Shown here piece by piece: positions 22,560-31,102 of a DNA stretch of 38,506 bases (position 1 is its first letter; the number at the start of each line of letters is the position of its first letter). This DNA is from Bog-756 sp050011635 (lineage in GTDB: Bacteria > Actinomycetota > Acidimicrobiia > Acidimicrobiales > RAAP-2). Under the pieces are notes generated by a model, which saw only the letters and a program-made list of their open reading frames with translations, did no database searches and had not been told where the DNA came from. The translations under genes and the position numbers were made by a program. The DNA lies in contig JBEKIU010000012.1 in the NCBI GenBank assembly GCA_050011635.1, forward strand, positions 1-38,506, in the 5' to 3' direction.

Positions 22560-24902
22560 TTGTTCGCCGCCCTCGGACGGTTCACCGTACGCTTTCGCTG
22601 GCTGATCATCGCCGGTTGGATCGTGGTGACCGTGGTCCTCACCGTCTCCCTGCCCTCGCTCACCAGCGTGGAGAAGAGCAGCAACACCCAATTCCTGCCG
22701 TCCACCGAGCCCAGCGTGCGGGCGCAGGCCCTCGCCGGTCCGTTCAATTCGGCGACCTCGATGAGCACGACGTTCGTGGCCGCCACCACCGGCACCCAGC
22801 TCACCGCGGCCGACGACACGGCCATCGACCGGGCCGAGCTGGCCATGCGGGCCGTGCCCGGGGTGACCACCGTGGTGGATCAGGGGGCATCGGCCAACGG
22901 GAGGGCCCGCAGGGCGCTCGTTGAGCTGCAGATCCCGGCGTCGGCGGGCGAGAAGGTGGCCGACCAGGCGGTGGTGGCGCTGCGGGCCACGTTCGCCACC
23001 ACCCAACCACCGCCCGGCCTGACCATGCACCTGACCGGAGGTCTGGCCAGTTCGATCGACGAGCAGAACCAGAACGGCCACATCCAGACCCTCATCGAGC
23101 TCCTCTCGGTCCTGTTCATCGTGGTGCTCCTGTTCCTCACCTTCCGGGCTCTGCTGGCCCCGTTGGTGGCACTGCTCCCTTCGGCGGTGGCCCTGGTGGC
23201 GGCCGGCCCGATCATCGCCGAGTCCACCCACATCGGCGTCGAGGTCTCCGACCTGACCCCGATACTTCTCATCGTGGTCCTGCTCGGGGCCGGCACCGAC
23301 TACGGGCTGTTCCTCATCTTCCGGCTGCGCGAGGAGCTCCGCCGCGGGAAGAGCGTCGGCGACGCGGTGTCGTTCTCGCTGTGCAAGGTGGGCGAATCGA
23401 TCACTTTCTCGGGTCTGACGGTCATGTGCGCGCTGGCCACGGTGGTGGTGGCCACGTTCGGGCTGTACACGGGGCTCGGCCCGGCCCTGGCCATCGGGAT
23501 CGCCGTCGCCCTCGCCGCCAACCTGACCCTGTTGCCGGCGCTGCTGGCCGTGCTCGGTCGCAGCGTGTTCTGGCCCCGGATACCCAGGGTGGGCCGGCAC
23601 AAGGGCGGCGTCTGGGGCCGCATCGCCGGCAAGGTGGTGGGGAGGCCGGTGCTCACCCTGGCCATCGGCCTCGTGATCTTCGGTGGGCTGGCCGCGTCGA
23701 TGCTGGCCTACTCGCCCTCCGGGTTCAACAATCAGCCTGCTCCGGCCACCTCCGACTCGGGGCGGGGTCAGGCGCTCCTGGCGGCCGACTTCCCGTCGGT
23801 CGAGACCAATCCCACCACCGTGCTGTTCCGGTTGCCGACCTCGGTGTGGACCGACCCGGCCGTGATGGCCGAGGCCCAACAGGCCCTGGTCCGGTCGGGG
23901 GAGTTCAGCGCCGTGACCGGCGCCGTGGATCCGGACGGGCAGATGGTCGCCCCCTCGGCGCTGGTCCGGGCCCGCGCCCTGCTGTCCCCGCTGGGTCCGG
24001 CCGACGCACTCCCGCTCGCCCCGCCGGCCGGCGTCGACGTCTCGCCCGCGGCCTATCGCGCCTACCAGACCTCCTCCCAGTTCATCAGCGCCGACGGTCG
24101 GACCATCCGGTACGAGACGGCGTTGCGGGCCGGCCAACCGGACGGCACCGCGGCGGCGGCCGCGGTGCCCGCGGTGCGCGCCGCCGTCGGCCGGGTGGCC
24201 CGGTCGATCGGGGCCACCGCCAGCGGCATCAGCGGCGACGCCCCGCTGGCGTCCGACGTCGGCACCATCTCGGGCCGCGATCTGATGAGGATCATCCCCA
24301 TCGTGATGATCGTGCTGGCCCTGTTGCTGGCCATCGTGCTGCGAAGCCTGGTGGCACCGCTGTACCTGGTGGTGAGCGTGGGTCTGTCCTACCTGGCCTC
24401 CCTCGGCCTTGCCGTGCTGGTCTTCGTCGTCATCGGCGGGCAGGACGGCATCAATTTCGTCCTCCCCTTCTTCATGTTCATCTTCATCATGGCCCTGGGC
24501 CAGGACTACAACATCCTCGTCATGACCCGGATCCGGGAGGAGGCCCACCACGCCCCGATCAAGGTGGCCGTCAGACGTGCCGTCGAGGCCACCGGGACCA
24601 CCGTGACATCGGCCGGCCTCATCCTGGCCGGCACCTTCGGAGTGCTGACGGTCACCGGCAACACCCAGGTGCAAGAGATCGGTCTCGGTCTGGCCGCGGG
24701 GATCCTCCTCGACACGTTCTTCGTCCGCACCCTGCTGGTCCCCTCCGTCGTGGTGATCCTGGGCCGGTGGAACTGGTGGCCGTCGAGGCTCTCCGACGAG
24801 GACCACAGCCACGACCCGGTGACCCCCGGGGACGCCGGGCCCGGCGACGACTGCGAAGCGGTCGCACCCCTGGTCCGACCCCTGGCCGGCGTGGCCAACT
24901 GA
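22560..24902 (+). CDS. MMPL-family RND transporter
   Basis: 780-residue membrane protein of the MmpL/RND superfamily. The repeated architecture is plain: an N-terminal span (RWLIIAGWIVVTVVLTVSL), an extracytoplasmic domain, a five-span bundle including PILLIVVLLGAGTDYGLFLIFRLREE, a second extracytoplasmic domain (about residues 400-570), and a second bundle with FMFIFIMALGQDYNILVMTRIREE. The two GxxxDY(G/N) motifs carry the proton-relay Asp-Tyr pair. It exports lipids or drugs; cargo unknown. Start is TTG with a strong ribosome site. It is a single gene, 131 bp after the FrhB-like gene. Confidence 0.93.
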   Translation: MFAALGRFTVRFRWLIIAGWIVVTVVLTVSLPSLTSVEKSSNTQFLPSTEPSVRAQALAGPFNSATSMSTTFVAATTGTQLTAADDTAIDRAELAMRAVPGVTTVVDQGASANGRARRALVELQIPASAGEKVADQAVVALRATFATTQPPPGLTMHLTGGLASSIDEQNQNGHIQTLIELLSVLFIVVLLFLTFRALLAPLVALLPSAVALVAAGPIIAESTHIGVEVSDLTPILLIVVLLGAGTDYGLFLIFRLREELRRGKSVGDAVSFSLCKVGESITFSGLTVMCALATVVVATFGLYTGLGPALAIGIAVALAANLTLLPALLAVLGRSVFWPRIPRVGRHKGGVWGRIAGKVVGRPVLTLAIGLVIFGGLAASMLAYSPSGFNNQPAPATSDSGRGQALLAADFPSVETNPTTVLFRLPTSVWTDPAVMAEAQQALVRSGEFSAVTGAVDPDGQMVAPSALVRARALLSPLGPADALPLAPPAGVDVSPAAYRAYQTSSQFISADGRTIRYETALRAGQPDGTAAAAAVPAVRAAVGRVARSIGATASGISGDAPLASDVGTISGRDLMRIIPIVMIVLALLLAIVLRSLVAPLYLVVSVGLSYLASLGLAVLVFVVIGGQDGINFVLPFFMFIFIMALGQDYNILVMTRIREEAHHAPIKVAVRRAVEATGTTVTSAGLILAGTFGVLTVTGNTQVQEIGLGLAAGILLDTFFVRTLLVPSVVVILGRWNWWPSRLSDEDHSHDPVTPGDAGPGDDCEAVAPLVRPLAGVAN

Positions 24903-24974
24903 GCCACGCCGCCCGCTGCCGGCCACCGGTCGGGCAACCGGGGCGACGCCGGGGACAGAGTACGGTGAACGGGC

Positions 24975-25637
24975 GTGGCCAGCCGAGCGAATGCCCCCAG
25001 CCGACCGACGGTGGTCCTCTTGGTACGCCACGGGACGACGCCGACCACGGGCAAGGTGCTCCCCGGCCGGGCCCCGGGTCTTCACCTCTCCGAGGAGGGA
25101 CGGGCGCAGGCGGAAGCGGTAGGTGAGCGCCTGAAGGCACTGGTGGCGGCCGGCCGGCGGGCACCCGTGGCCGTCTACGCGTCCCCGCTGGAGCGGACCA
25201 TGGAGACAGCCCGGCCCATCGCCAGGGGCCTCGGACTCCGCGTGCGCACCGAGCGCGGCCTCATCGAGTGCGAGTTCGGCCAGTGGACCGGGGCCAAGCT
25301 GAGCTCGCTGGCCAGGAAGCCGGAGTGGACCCAGGTCCAGCGCTGCCCGAGCGGCTTCCGCTTCCCCGGGGGCGAGTCCTTCCCCGAGATGCAGGCCAGG
25401 ATGGCTTCGACCATCGGCGACCTCACCCGGTTGCACCCGGGCGAGACGATCGTCGCCGTGTCCCATGCCGACCCCATCAAGGCTGCGGTGGCCAGCTGCG
25501 CGGGTACGCCGCTCGACCTCTTCCAGCGTCTGGTGGTGTCACCCTGTTCGGTGTCGGCACTGGCCTTCACCGCGGCCGGGCCCCACGTGCTCACCGTCAA
25601 CTCCACTGCCTCGTTGACCGAACTGGCCATCGCGTGA
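24975..25637 (+). CDS. Histidine phosphatase/phosphomutase, MSMEG_4193 family
   Basis: 220-residue member of the phosphoglycerate-mutase superfamily. The phosphohistidine motif is VRHG (H19). Further conserved points are YASPLERTMETA, ECEFGQWTG and the second catalytic His in AVSHADPIKAA. It is followed with a 4-bp overlap by DUF3090 and then the SCO1664-type gene. These three families travel together in actinobacteria (TIGR03848, TIGR03847, TIGR03843) and are presumed to share an uncharacterised pathway. Start GTG 24975. Confidence 0.92.
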   Translation: MASRANAPSRPTVVLLVRHGTTPTTGKVLPGRAPGLHLSEEGRAQAEAVGERLKALVAAGRRAPVAVYASPLERTMETARPIARGLGLRVRTERGLIECEFGQWTGAKLSSLARKPEWTQVQRCPSGFRFPGGESFPEMQARMASTIGDLTRLHPGETIVAVSHADPIKAAVASCAGTPLDLFQRLVVSPCSVSALAFTAAGPHVLTVNSTASLTELAIA

Positions 25638-26131
25638 GCGAGGGATACGACCTCTCGGCTCCCGATCGGCTGACGGTCGGGACGGTGGGCCCGGTCGGCA
25701 ACCGCCTCTTCCTCCTCCAGTGCCGGCAGGGGTCCGTCCTGCTCACCCTCAAGATCGAGAAGCAGCAGGTGGCAGTGGTGGCCGACTACCTGGCCCGCAT
25801 CGTGAGGGATCAGCCGAGCCCGGGCCACCTCCCCGATGAGCTCGCCCTCGAGGAACCGTCCGATCCGGCCTGGGTGGTCGGGACGGTGGGCGTGTCCTAT
25901 GACCAGGCCGACGATCGTGTCATCCTGGTCATCGAAGAGCTGGTTCCCGAGGACGAGACCGGGGCCATCGCCCGCCTGTCCATCTCCCGCGAGCAGGCGG
26001 CCGCCTTCGCCATCCAGGCCACCAGGCTCGTCGAGTCGGGCCGGCCACCCTGCCCACTCTGCGGTTCCCCTCTCGACCCTTCCGGACACGAATGCCCACG
26101 GACAAACGGTCACCGTCCTCCGGCGGTGTGA
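25634..26131 (+). CDS. DUF3090 family protein (TIGR03847 type)
   Basis: 165 residues from GTG 25634, overlapping the phosphomutase stop by 4 bp. The fold is unknown. Visible features are two beta-rich repeats (VGTVGPVGNRLFLLQCRQG and VVGTVGVSYDQADDRVILV), an acidic segment (EELVPEDETG), and a C-terminal zinc-ribbon-like CPLCGSPLDPSGHECP with three cysteines and a histidine. The zinc-ribbon end is typical of the family. It is the middle gene of the conserved trio. Confidence 0.9.
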   Translation: MSEGYDLSAPDRLTVGTVGPVGNRLFLLQCRQGSVLLTLKIEKQQVAVVADYLARIVRDQPSPGHLPDELALEEPSDPAWVVGTVGVSYDQADDRVILVIEELVPEDETGAIARLSISREQAAAFAIQATRLVESGRPPCPLCGSPLDPSGHECPRTNGHRPPAV

Positions 26132-26862
26132 CGGGCTGGAGCCCCGACTGCGGTCACGGGCTCGAGGCGGCCGGCGAGCTGCTGGCCACCAGCGAGTTCA
26201 GCATCGTCGGTCGCCTCCCCTGGAGCTCGAACCTGACCTACCTGGTCAGCCTCGACGCCGCCGGGGACCACCCACTCGACGCCGTCTACAAGCCGGCCGG
26301 GGGCGAGCGGTCGCTCTGGGACTTCCCCGACGGCCTCTATCGCCGGGAAGTGGCGGCGTACGCCCTCTCCGAAGCGCTCGGCTGGGGCATCGTCCCACCC
26401 ACCGTGACCCGCGAGGACGGCCCGTTGGGCGAGGGTTCGCTCCAGCTCTTCGTCGAAGTCGACTACAACCAGCACTACTTCACCCTCTACGACGAGGGCG
26501 GCCACGAGCCGGTCCTGCAGACCATGTGCGCATTCGACGTCGTGGCCAACAACGCGGACCGCAAGAGCGGCCATGTTCTGAAGGGATCCGACGGCCGACT
26601 GTGGGGGATCGACCATGGTCTGTGCTTCCACCGGCAGCCCAAATTGCGCACGGTGATCTGGGATTTCGCCGACGAACCGCTTCCCGACGCCCTGCTCGTG
26701 GACCTGGCCGCGGTGATCTCGGACCTTCCCGACGAGGTGGGCTGCCTGCTCCCGGGCCCCGAGCGGGCGGCCATCCAGCACCGGGCCCGCCACCTGGTGG
26801 AGACGGGGGTCTTTCCCGAACCCCTCGGGGACCGGCCCCCCTATCCCTGGCCGCTGGTCTGA
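26128..26862 (+). CDS. SCO1664 family protein (TIGR03843, distant PI3/PI4-kinase-like fold)
   Basis: 244 residues from GTG 26128, a 4-bp overlap with DUF3090. An ATG at 26092 would add 12 residues but has no ribosome site. Kinase-like features are YLVSLDAAGDHPLDAVYKPAGGER with a candidate ATP-binding Lys, FDVVANNADRKSGHVL in the catalytic-loop position and WGIDHGLCFH in the metal-binding D-x-G position, matching the PI3K/HipA-like plan N-x-D-R then D-H-G. Biochemical role unknown. It ends the operon and is convergent with the acyltransferase gene. Confidence 0.9.
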   Translation: MTGWSPDCGHGLEAAGELLATSEFSIVGRLPWSSNLTYLVSLDAAGDHPLDAVYKPAGGERSLWDFPDGLYRREVAAYALSEALGWGIVPPTVTREDGPLGEGSLQLFVEVDYNQHYFTLYDEGGHEPVLQTMCAFDVVANNADRKSGHVLKGSDGRLWGIDHGLCFHRQPKLRTVIWDFADEPLPDALLVDLAAVISDLPDEVGCLLPGPERAAIQHRARHLVETGVFPEPLGDRPPYPWPLV

Positions 26863-26873
26863 ACCGGGTCGCT

Positions 26874-26889
26874 CCCACCCCGGGGTGGG
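26874..26889. terminator. Bidirectional terminator palindrome between convergent genes
   Basis: CCCACCCCGGGGTGGG is a perfect 16-bp inverted repeat, stem CCCACC with a CCGG loop. It lies in the 31-bp gap between the convergent SCO1664 and acyltransferase stops, 12 bp after one and 4 bp after the other. No T-run is present. The position makes a shared terminator likely. Confidence 0.55.
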
Positions 26890-26893
26890 CTCA

Positions 26894-28762
26894 TCAGTGG
26901 CTCACGGCCCTGTGGGACGAACCGATCCCGTGCCGGCGAGGGGGTGGGGCCTTGACCGCCTGGGCCAGGAGTGACGCGTAGTACCTGGCCCCGGTGGGAT
27001 CGAGGTGCACCCCGTCGGGATAGAAGTACTGGGGGTAGGCCGCGCTGTCGGCGTACCAGTTGACCACGGTGGCGTTCGGATAGAAACGGGCAACGGTGGT
27101 GATGGTCTCGTTGACCTGCTGCTGCCACGGCCGCGGGACCCGGGTGTTGACGAGCACGATCCTCCGCATGGGGCCGAGCGAGTTGATCAGGTCCTTCATC
27201 TGCGACACGGAATAGGGGCCATTGGTCCCGAGCTCGAGGATCAGGCGGTCGCCGACCGCTCCTTCGGCCTTGAGCTGGGACACCGCCTCCTGCACCTGGT
27301 AGAGCTGCTGGCCGACCTGGGCGTCGATGGCGATGCCGGGGAGCATCTGTTGGAGGTAGGGAGCGGCGTCGATCATGATCGAATCCCCGATGGCGGTCAC
27401 GTCCTGACCTGCCGGCGGCGGGGCGGTCGTCGTCGTGGACACGGCGACGCCCGGGGGGGTCTTCGGCGTCGTGGTCGGGGGCTTGACGTGGTGGCGGGAC
27501 CCGGGCACGATGCTCGTGATCTGGGACGCAGGGTCGGCCGCCGAAGCCGAAACGACCCCGAAGAGCCCGAGCCCGCAGATGGCCGCGTTGGCCAGCACAC
27601 CCCCGACCAGCACCCAGCCGACGGGTCGCAACCGCGGCCAGTTCCAGTCGCGGCTCCGGATCCGGTCCCACTGCCGGCCGAGCGAGCCGTGACGCACCGG
27701 CTGTTCGACGTAGCGCCAGGACAACGCGGCGATGACGAAGGTGGCGGCGATCTGGAGCGAGGCCCGCACCACGTTGGGCTGGGCGTTCAAGGGGGTGGTC
27801 AGGACGATCACCGGGTAGTGCCAGAGGTAGATCCCGTACGACCGCTCCCCCACCCACCGGAGCGGCTCCCACCCGAGGACGATCCGGAGTTGGGACCCGG
27901 GGTGGACGGTGACACCGATGACCAGGGCCGTGAGCACCGCCAGCAGGAACATACCGCCCTGGTACGGGAACGACCCGTACTGCGTGGTGCCCCAGTACAT
28001 GGCGAAGATCCCGAGCAGTGCCGCGCCCCCGACGATGTTGAGGAGGCGCCTGGCGTTGGGTGTGACCGCGGCGAAGGGCCGGTTCCGCGGCAGCCACATG
28101 GCCAGGGCGGCACCGATCAACAGGGCGAAGGCCCGGGTGTCGGTGCCGTCGTAGATCCGGGTGGGATTGAAGCCCGGGGCGGAGGAGTAGAGCAGGGCCA
28201 TCTCCAGCGCCGAGACCGAGGCCACCCCCAGGGTGACCAGGATCATCTTCCGCCGGGTGTGCAGCCAGCGGAAACCGGCCAGGATGAGGAGTGGCCACAC
28301 CAGGTAGAACTGCTCCTCGATGGCCAGCGACCACAGGTGCCCGAGCGGCGAGGGCGGCCCGAACCGGGCGAAGTACGAGACATGGTGGAAGATGTACCAC
28401 CAGTTGCTGAAGTAGAAGATCCCCGCCGGAAGATCACTGCGCAGGGCGGCAAGCTGGCTCCGGTCGAACAACGTGGCCCAGCCGACCACGACGAACAGCA
28501 TCACGAACAAGGCCGGCAGGAGCCGTCTGGCCCGCCGGATCCAGAAGTTCTTCAAACCGATCCCGCGGTGGCGCCCGTACTCGGCCATCAGCAGATCGGT
28601 GATCAGGTAGCCCGAGAGCACGAAGAATACCTGCACGCCGAGCAGCCCGCCCGACGCCCACCCGAAGTTGAGGTGGTAGGCGATGACGGCCAGCACGGCA
28701 ATGGCACGGATCCCGTCCAGCCCCCGAAGGTAGGGACTGGTTCCTTCTACTGGCCTAGGCAC
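26894..28762 (-). CDS. Membrane acyltransferase 3 with C-terminal SGNH domain (OatA-like)
   Basis: 622-residue surface-glycan O-acyltransferase. Residues about 8-390 form the acyltransferase-3 domain with roughly ten spans; LRGLDGIRAIAVLAVIAYHL carries the conserved Asp/Arg and His, and GYLITDLL, WIRRARRLLPAL and SLAIEEQFYLVWPLL are hallmarks. A Pro/Thr linker (about 425-460) leads to an extracytoplasmic SGNH esterase-like domain with GDSIMID (nucleophile Ser), ELGTNG (oxyanion Asn) and DGVHLD (Asp-x-x-His). This plan fits peptidoglycan or polysaccharide O-acetylation; the acceptor is unknown. ATG start at 28762; a single gene. Confidence 0.94.
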   Translation of the reverse strand: MPRPVEGTSPYLRGLDGIRAIAVLAVIAYHLNFGWASGGLLGVQVFFVLSGYLITDLLMAEYGRHRGIGLKNFWIRRARRLLPALFVMLFVVVGWATLFDRSQLAALRSDLPAGIFYFSNWWYIFHHVSYFARFGPPSPLGHLWSLAIEEQFYLVWPLLILAGFRWLHTRRKMILVTLGVASVSALEMALLYSSAPGFNPTRIYDGTDTRAFALLIGAALAMWLPRNRPFAAVTPNARRLLNIVGGAALLGIFAMYWGTTQYGSFPYQGGMFLLAVLTALVIGVTVHPGSQLRIVLGWEPLRWVGERSYGIYLWHYPVIVLTTPLNAQPNVVRASLQIAATFVIAALSWRYVEQPVRHGSLGRQWDRIRSRDWNWPRLRPVGWVLVGGVLANAAICGLGLFGVVSASAADPASQITSIVPGSRHHVKPPTTTPKTPPGVAVSTTTTAPPPAGQDVTAIGDSIMIDAAPYLQQMLPGIAIDAQVGQQLYQVQEAVSQLKAEGAVGDRLILELGTNGPYSVSQMKDLINSLGPMRRIVLVNTRVPRPWQQQVNETITTVARFYPNATVVNWYADSAAYPQYFYPDGVHLDPTGARYYASLLAQAVKAPPPRRHGIGSSHRAVSH

Positions 28763-29143
28763 GGTGCGCCAGCATCGACGGGCCGCTCACCCATGCCAGG
28801 TCGACACGGCCACCGGCGGAGAGGGAATTCGGTGCCGACGCTCCACCGAGCGTCTCATTCTGATCAGGACGGCTGCGGCGGGTTCGGGCGGTGACGATCA
28901 CTTCCCTCTGGATCGGAGCGAGAAGGCGAATCCGGGACAACATTATGGCACGGCCTCTTCGCCGCCAGGGGTTCGCTCCGCCCCCGAATCGCGATCTGAG
29001 CGCGAGCCGCGCACGATCGGCCGGTCGAGCCGGTCAGTTCACTCCGCTCACCTCGGTGGGCGGTCCTGCGGGCGGTGGGCGGTCCTGCCGGCCGGCGCGG
29101 TCCGGCCGCCCCCGGAGTGGTGTACGCGGTCCGGCCGACCGGA
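28763..29143. other. 381-bp intergenic region upstream of the acyltransferase gene
   Basis: No convincing gene or RNA. On the minus strand a CATAAT hexamer at 28942-28947 is a possible -10 for the acyltransferase, without a clear -35. Near the etfA end are an imperfect direct repeat of GGTGGGCGGTCCTGC (29055-29069 and 29074-29088), two copies of CGCGGTCCGGCCG, and a 5-bp hairpin (29127-29141) just after the etfA stop that might serve termination. Confidence 0.4.
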
Positions 29144-30115
29144 TCAGCCGCGGGCCTTGATCGTCTCGATCAGCTTCGGGAGCACCTTGTGCACGTCGCC
29201 CACGATCCCGAGATCGGCCACCGAGAAGATGGGGGCGTCCTGGTCCTTGTTGATGGCGACGATGTTCTTCGAGTTCTTCATCCCCACCAGGTGCTGGGTG
29301 GCACCGGAGATCCCGCAGGCGACGTAGACGGTCGGCTTCACCGTCTTGCCGGTCTGTCCGACCTGGTGCGAGTAGGGCACCCAGCCGGCGTCCACGATGG
29401 CGCGGCTGGCCCCGGCGGCTCCGTGGAGCAGGGTGGCCAGCTCTTCGATGAGCACGTACTGGTCCTTCTCCCCGAGGCCGCGGCCACCGGACACGACGAC
29501 GTCGGCCTCGTCGAGCTTGGGTCCGGTCCGCTCCTCGACATGATGGGCCACCACCCTCGCCGCGCCGGTGGCGCCCGTGTCGGGGGCCGGGGCGGCGACC
29601 ACTGCGGCCGGCGATCCGCCGGAGGGCTCGGCCGCGAACGACTTGGCCCGGATCACGTAGATCCCCGGGCCCTCGCCGGTGAACCGGGCCGTCACCATCT
29701 GGCTGCCGCCGAAGATGGCATGCAGGGTGACGAGTCCCCCGTCGGCCGCGTTCAGATCGACCACGTTGGTGAGCACGGGGCGGTCCAGCTTCACCGAGAG
29801 GCGGGCCGCGATGTCCCGGCCGTCGTAGGTGGCCGGGAACAGGATGGCGTCGGGAGCCGCACCGGCAGCCATCGCCGCGGCGATGGCGGAGGCGACGGGT
29901 GCTCCGGGAAGTGCTCCTCCGAGGTCCCCGACGTCGTGCACGGTCGTCGCCCCGTACTCCCCGAGGGTGCCGGCCACCGATGCGGTGCTGTCGCCCCAGG
30001 CGACCGCCTCCACCGTCCCGGCCAGTGAACGGGCCTGGGTGAGCAGTTCCAGCGAAGTGGTGATGGGAGCCCCGTCCGCCACTTCGGCGAGGACCCAGAT
30101 CTTGTCGACAGACAT
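29144..30115 (-). CDS. etfA: Electron transfer flavoprotein alpha subunit
   Basis: 323-residue FixB/EtfA. The N-terminal domain (about 1-190) has FPATYDGRDIAARLSVKL. The C-terminal FAD domain has SGGRGLGEKDQYVLIEELA, GASRAIVDAGWVPYSHQVGQ, GKTVKPTVYVACGISGATQH and KNIVAINKDQDAPIFSVAD, the standard FAD-binding series. With EtfB it carries electrons from acyl-CoA and other dehydrogenases to the quinone pool. It lies 25 bp after etfB, clearly one operon. No etfD/ETF-QO gene is in the window. Confidence 0.97.
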   Translation of the reverse strand: MSVDKIWVLAEVADGAPITTSLELLTQARSLAGTVEAVAWGDSTASVAGTLGEYGATTVHDVGDLGGALPGAPVASAIAAAMAAGAAPDAILFPATYDGRDIAARLSVKLDRPVLTNVVDLNAADGGLVTLHAIFGGSQMVTARFTGEGPGIYVIRAKSFAAEPSGGSPAAVVAAPAPDTGATGAARVVAHHVEERTGPKLDEADVVVSGGRGLGEKDQYVLIEELATLLHGAAGASRAIVDAGWVPYSHQVGQTGKTVKPTVYVACGISGATQHLVGMKNSKNIVAINKDQDAPIFSVADLGIVGDVHKVLPKLIETIKARG

Positions 30116-30140
30116 GTGTGCTTGTTCTCCTACCCGATCC

Positions 30141-30920
30141 CTACAGGACCTTCAATTGCTCGAGGAATTCGATGACACGCTGGTACCCCTCGCCTTCGTC
30201 GACGACGATCTCGCCGCCCGAACGCGCCTCCGCCTCGGCCACCTGGGTGATCTCCTGGCGCCCGCCGGCGGCGCCGATCTGTCCGAGATCGAGCCCGAGA
30301 TCGCCGACTGTCAACGTCTCGACAGGCTTCGACTTGGCGGCCATGATCCCCTTGAACGACGGGTAACGGGGCTCGACCACGCCGGCGGTGACCGTCACGA
30401 CCGCGGGCAGGGGACTCTCCACCTCGTCATAGCCGGCCTCGGTCTGGCGCTCCACCTTCACCGAATCGCCGGTGACCTCGACCTTTTTGGCGAAGGTGAC
30501 CGAGGGGAGACCCAGCAGTTCGGCGATCTGGACCGGGGTGGTCCCGGTGTAGCCGTCGGTGGACTCGGTGGCGGCCAGGATCAGATCGGGCTCGACCCTC
30601 TTGATGGCGGCGGCCAGCACCTTGGCCGTGCCGAGGGCGTCGGTACCGGCGAGGGCATCGTCGCTGATGAGGATGGCCTTGGCCGCCCCCATGGCCAGTG
30701 CGGTGCGCAGGCCGGACGTCTCCCCGTTGGGAGCCATGGAAACCAGGGTCACGTCGCCACCGCCGGCGGCATCGGCCAGCTGGAGCGCCATCTCCACCCC
30801 GTAGGAGTCCGAATCGTCGAGGATGAGTTTTCCCTCTCGGACAAGGTTCTTTGTCCCTGGATCGAGTGCCGGGGGGGCGGCCGGATCGGGGATCTGTTTC
30901 ACACAGACAACGACGTTCAT
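30141..30920 (-). CDS. etfB: Electron transfer flavoprotein beta subunit
   Basis: 259-residue FixA/EtfB, the AMP-binding partner of EtfA. The opening MNVVVCVKQIPDP is diagnostic. The mid motif EMALQLADAAGG, the LILAATESTDGYTGTTPVQIAELLG signature region and the C-terminal dimer arm EARSGGEIVVDEGEGYQRVIEFL are all present. ATG start at 30920. It is the first gene of the etfBA operon; the 173-bp upstream gap contains a tandem repeat reaching back to gdpD. Confidence 0.97.
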   Translation of the reverse strand: MNVVVCVKQIPDPAAPPALDPGTKNLVREGKLILDDSDSYGVEMALQLADAAGGGDVTLVSMAPNGETSGLRTALAMGAAKAILISDDALAGTDALGTAKVLAAAIKRVEPDLILAATESTDGYTGTTPVQIAELLGLPSVTFAKKVEVTGDSVKVERQTEAGYDEVESPLPAVVTVTAGVVEPRYPSFKGIMAAKSKPVETLTVGDLGLDLGQIGAAGGRQEITQVAEAEARSGGEIVVDEGEGYQRVIEFLEQLKVL

Positions 30921-31046
30921 GGGCGTGCATTGTTGTTGAAATCTGCCCCTTCGACCAATCGGGCCGCGATCCCAGGTCAGGGCACCCGCCTTGCCGGCCG
31001 GCGGTGGGGCCGGTGGCCGACGGACCGCCGGGTTGGGTCCGGGTCA

Positions 31047-31102
31047 GGTCCAGCCCCTGGTCAGCCCCCGGTCAGCCCCCGGTCAGCCCCCGGTCAGCCC
31101 GG
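31047..31102 (-). repeat. 11-bp tandem repeat copying the end of the gdpD-like gene
   Basis: Units of GGTCAGCCCCC start at 31059, 31070, 31081 and (diverged) 31092, with a degenerate unit before them. The unit at 31092 contains the gdpD stop (TCA at 31094-31096, read on the minus strand), so every copy repeats that stop codon. The array lies in the etfB upstream region. Confidence 0.85.

Noticed and set aside
22530..25466. Minus-strand frame of 978 codons opposite the MMPL gene
   Set aside because: The residues are Gly/Gln/His-rich with no family features, whereas the plus strand encodes a complete MMPL protein with a strong ribosome site.
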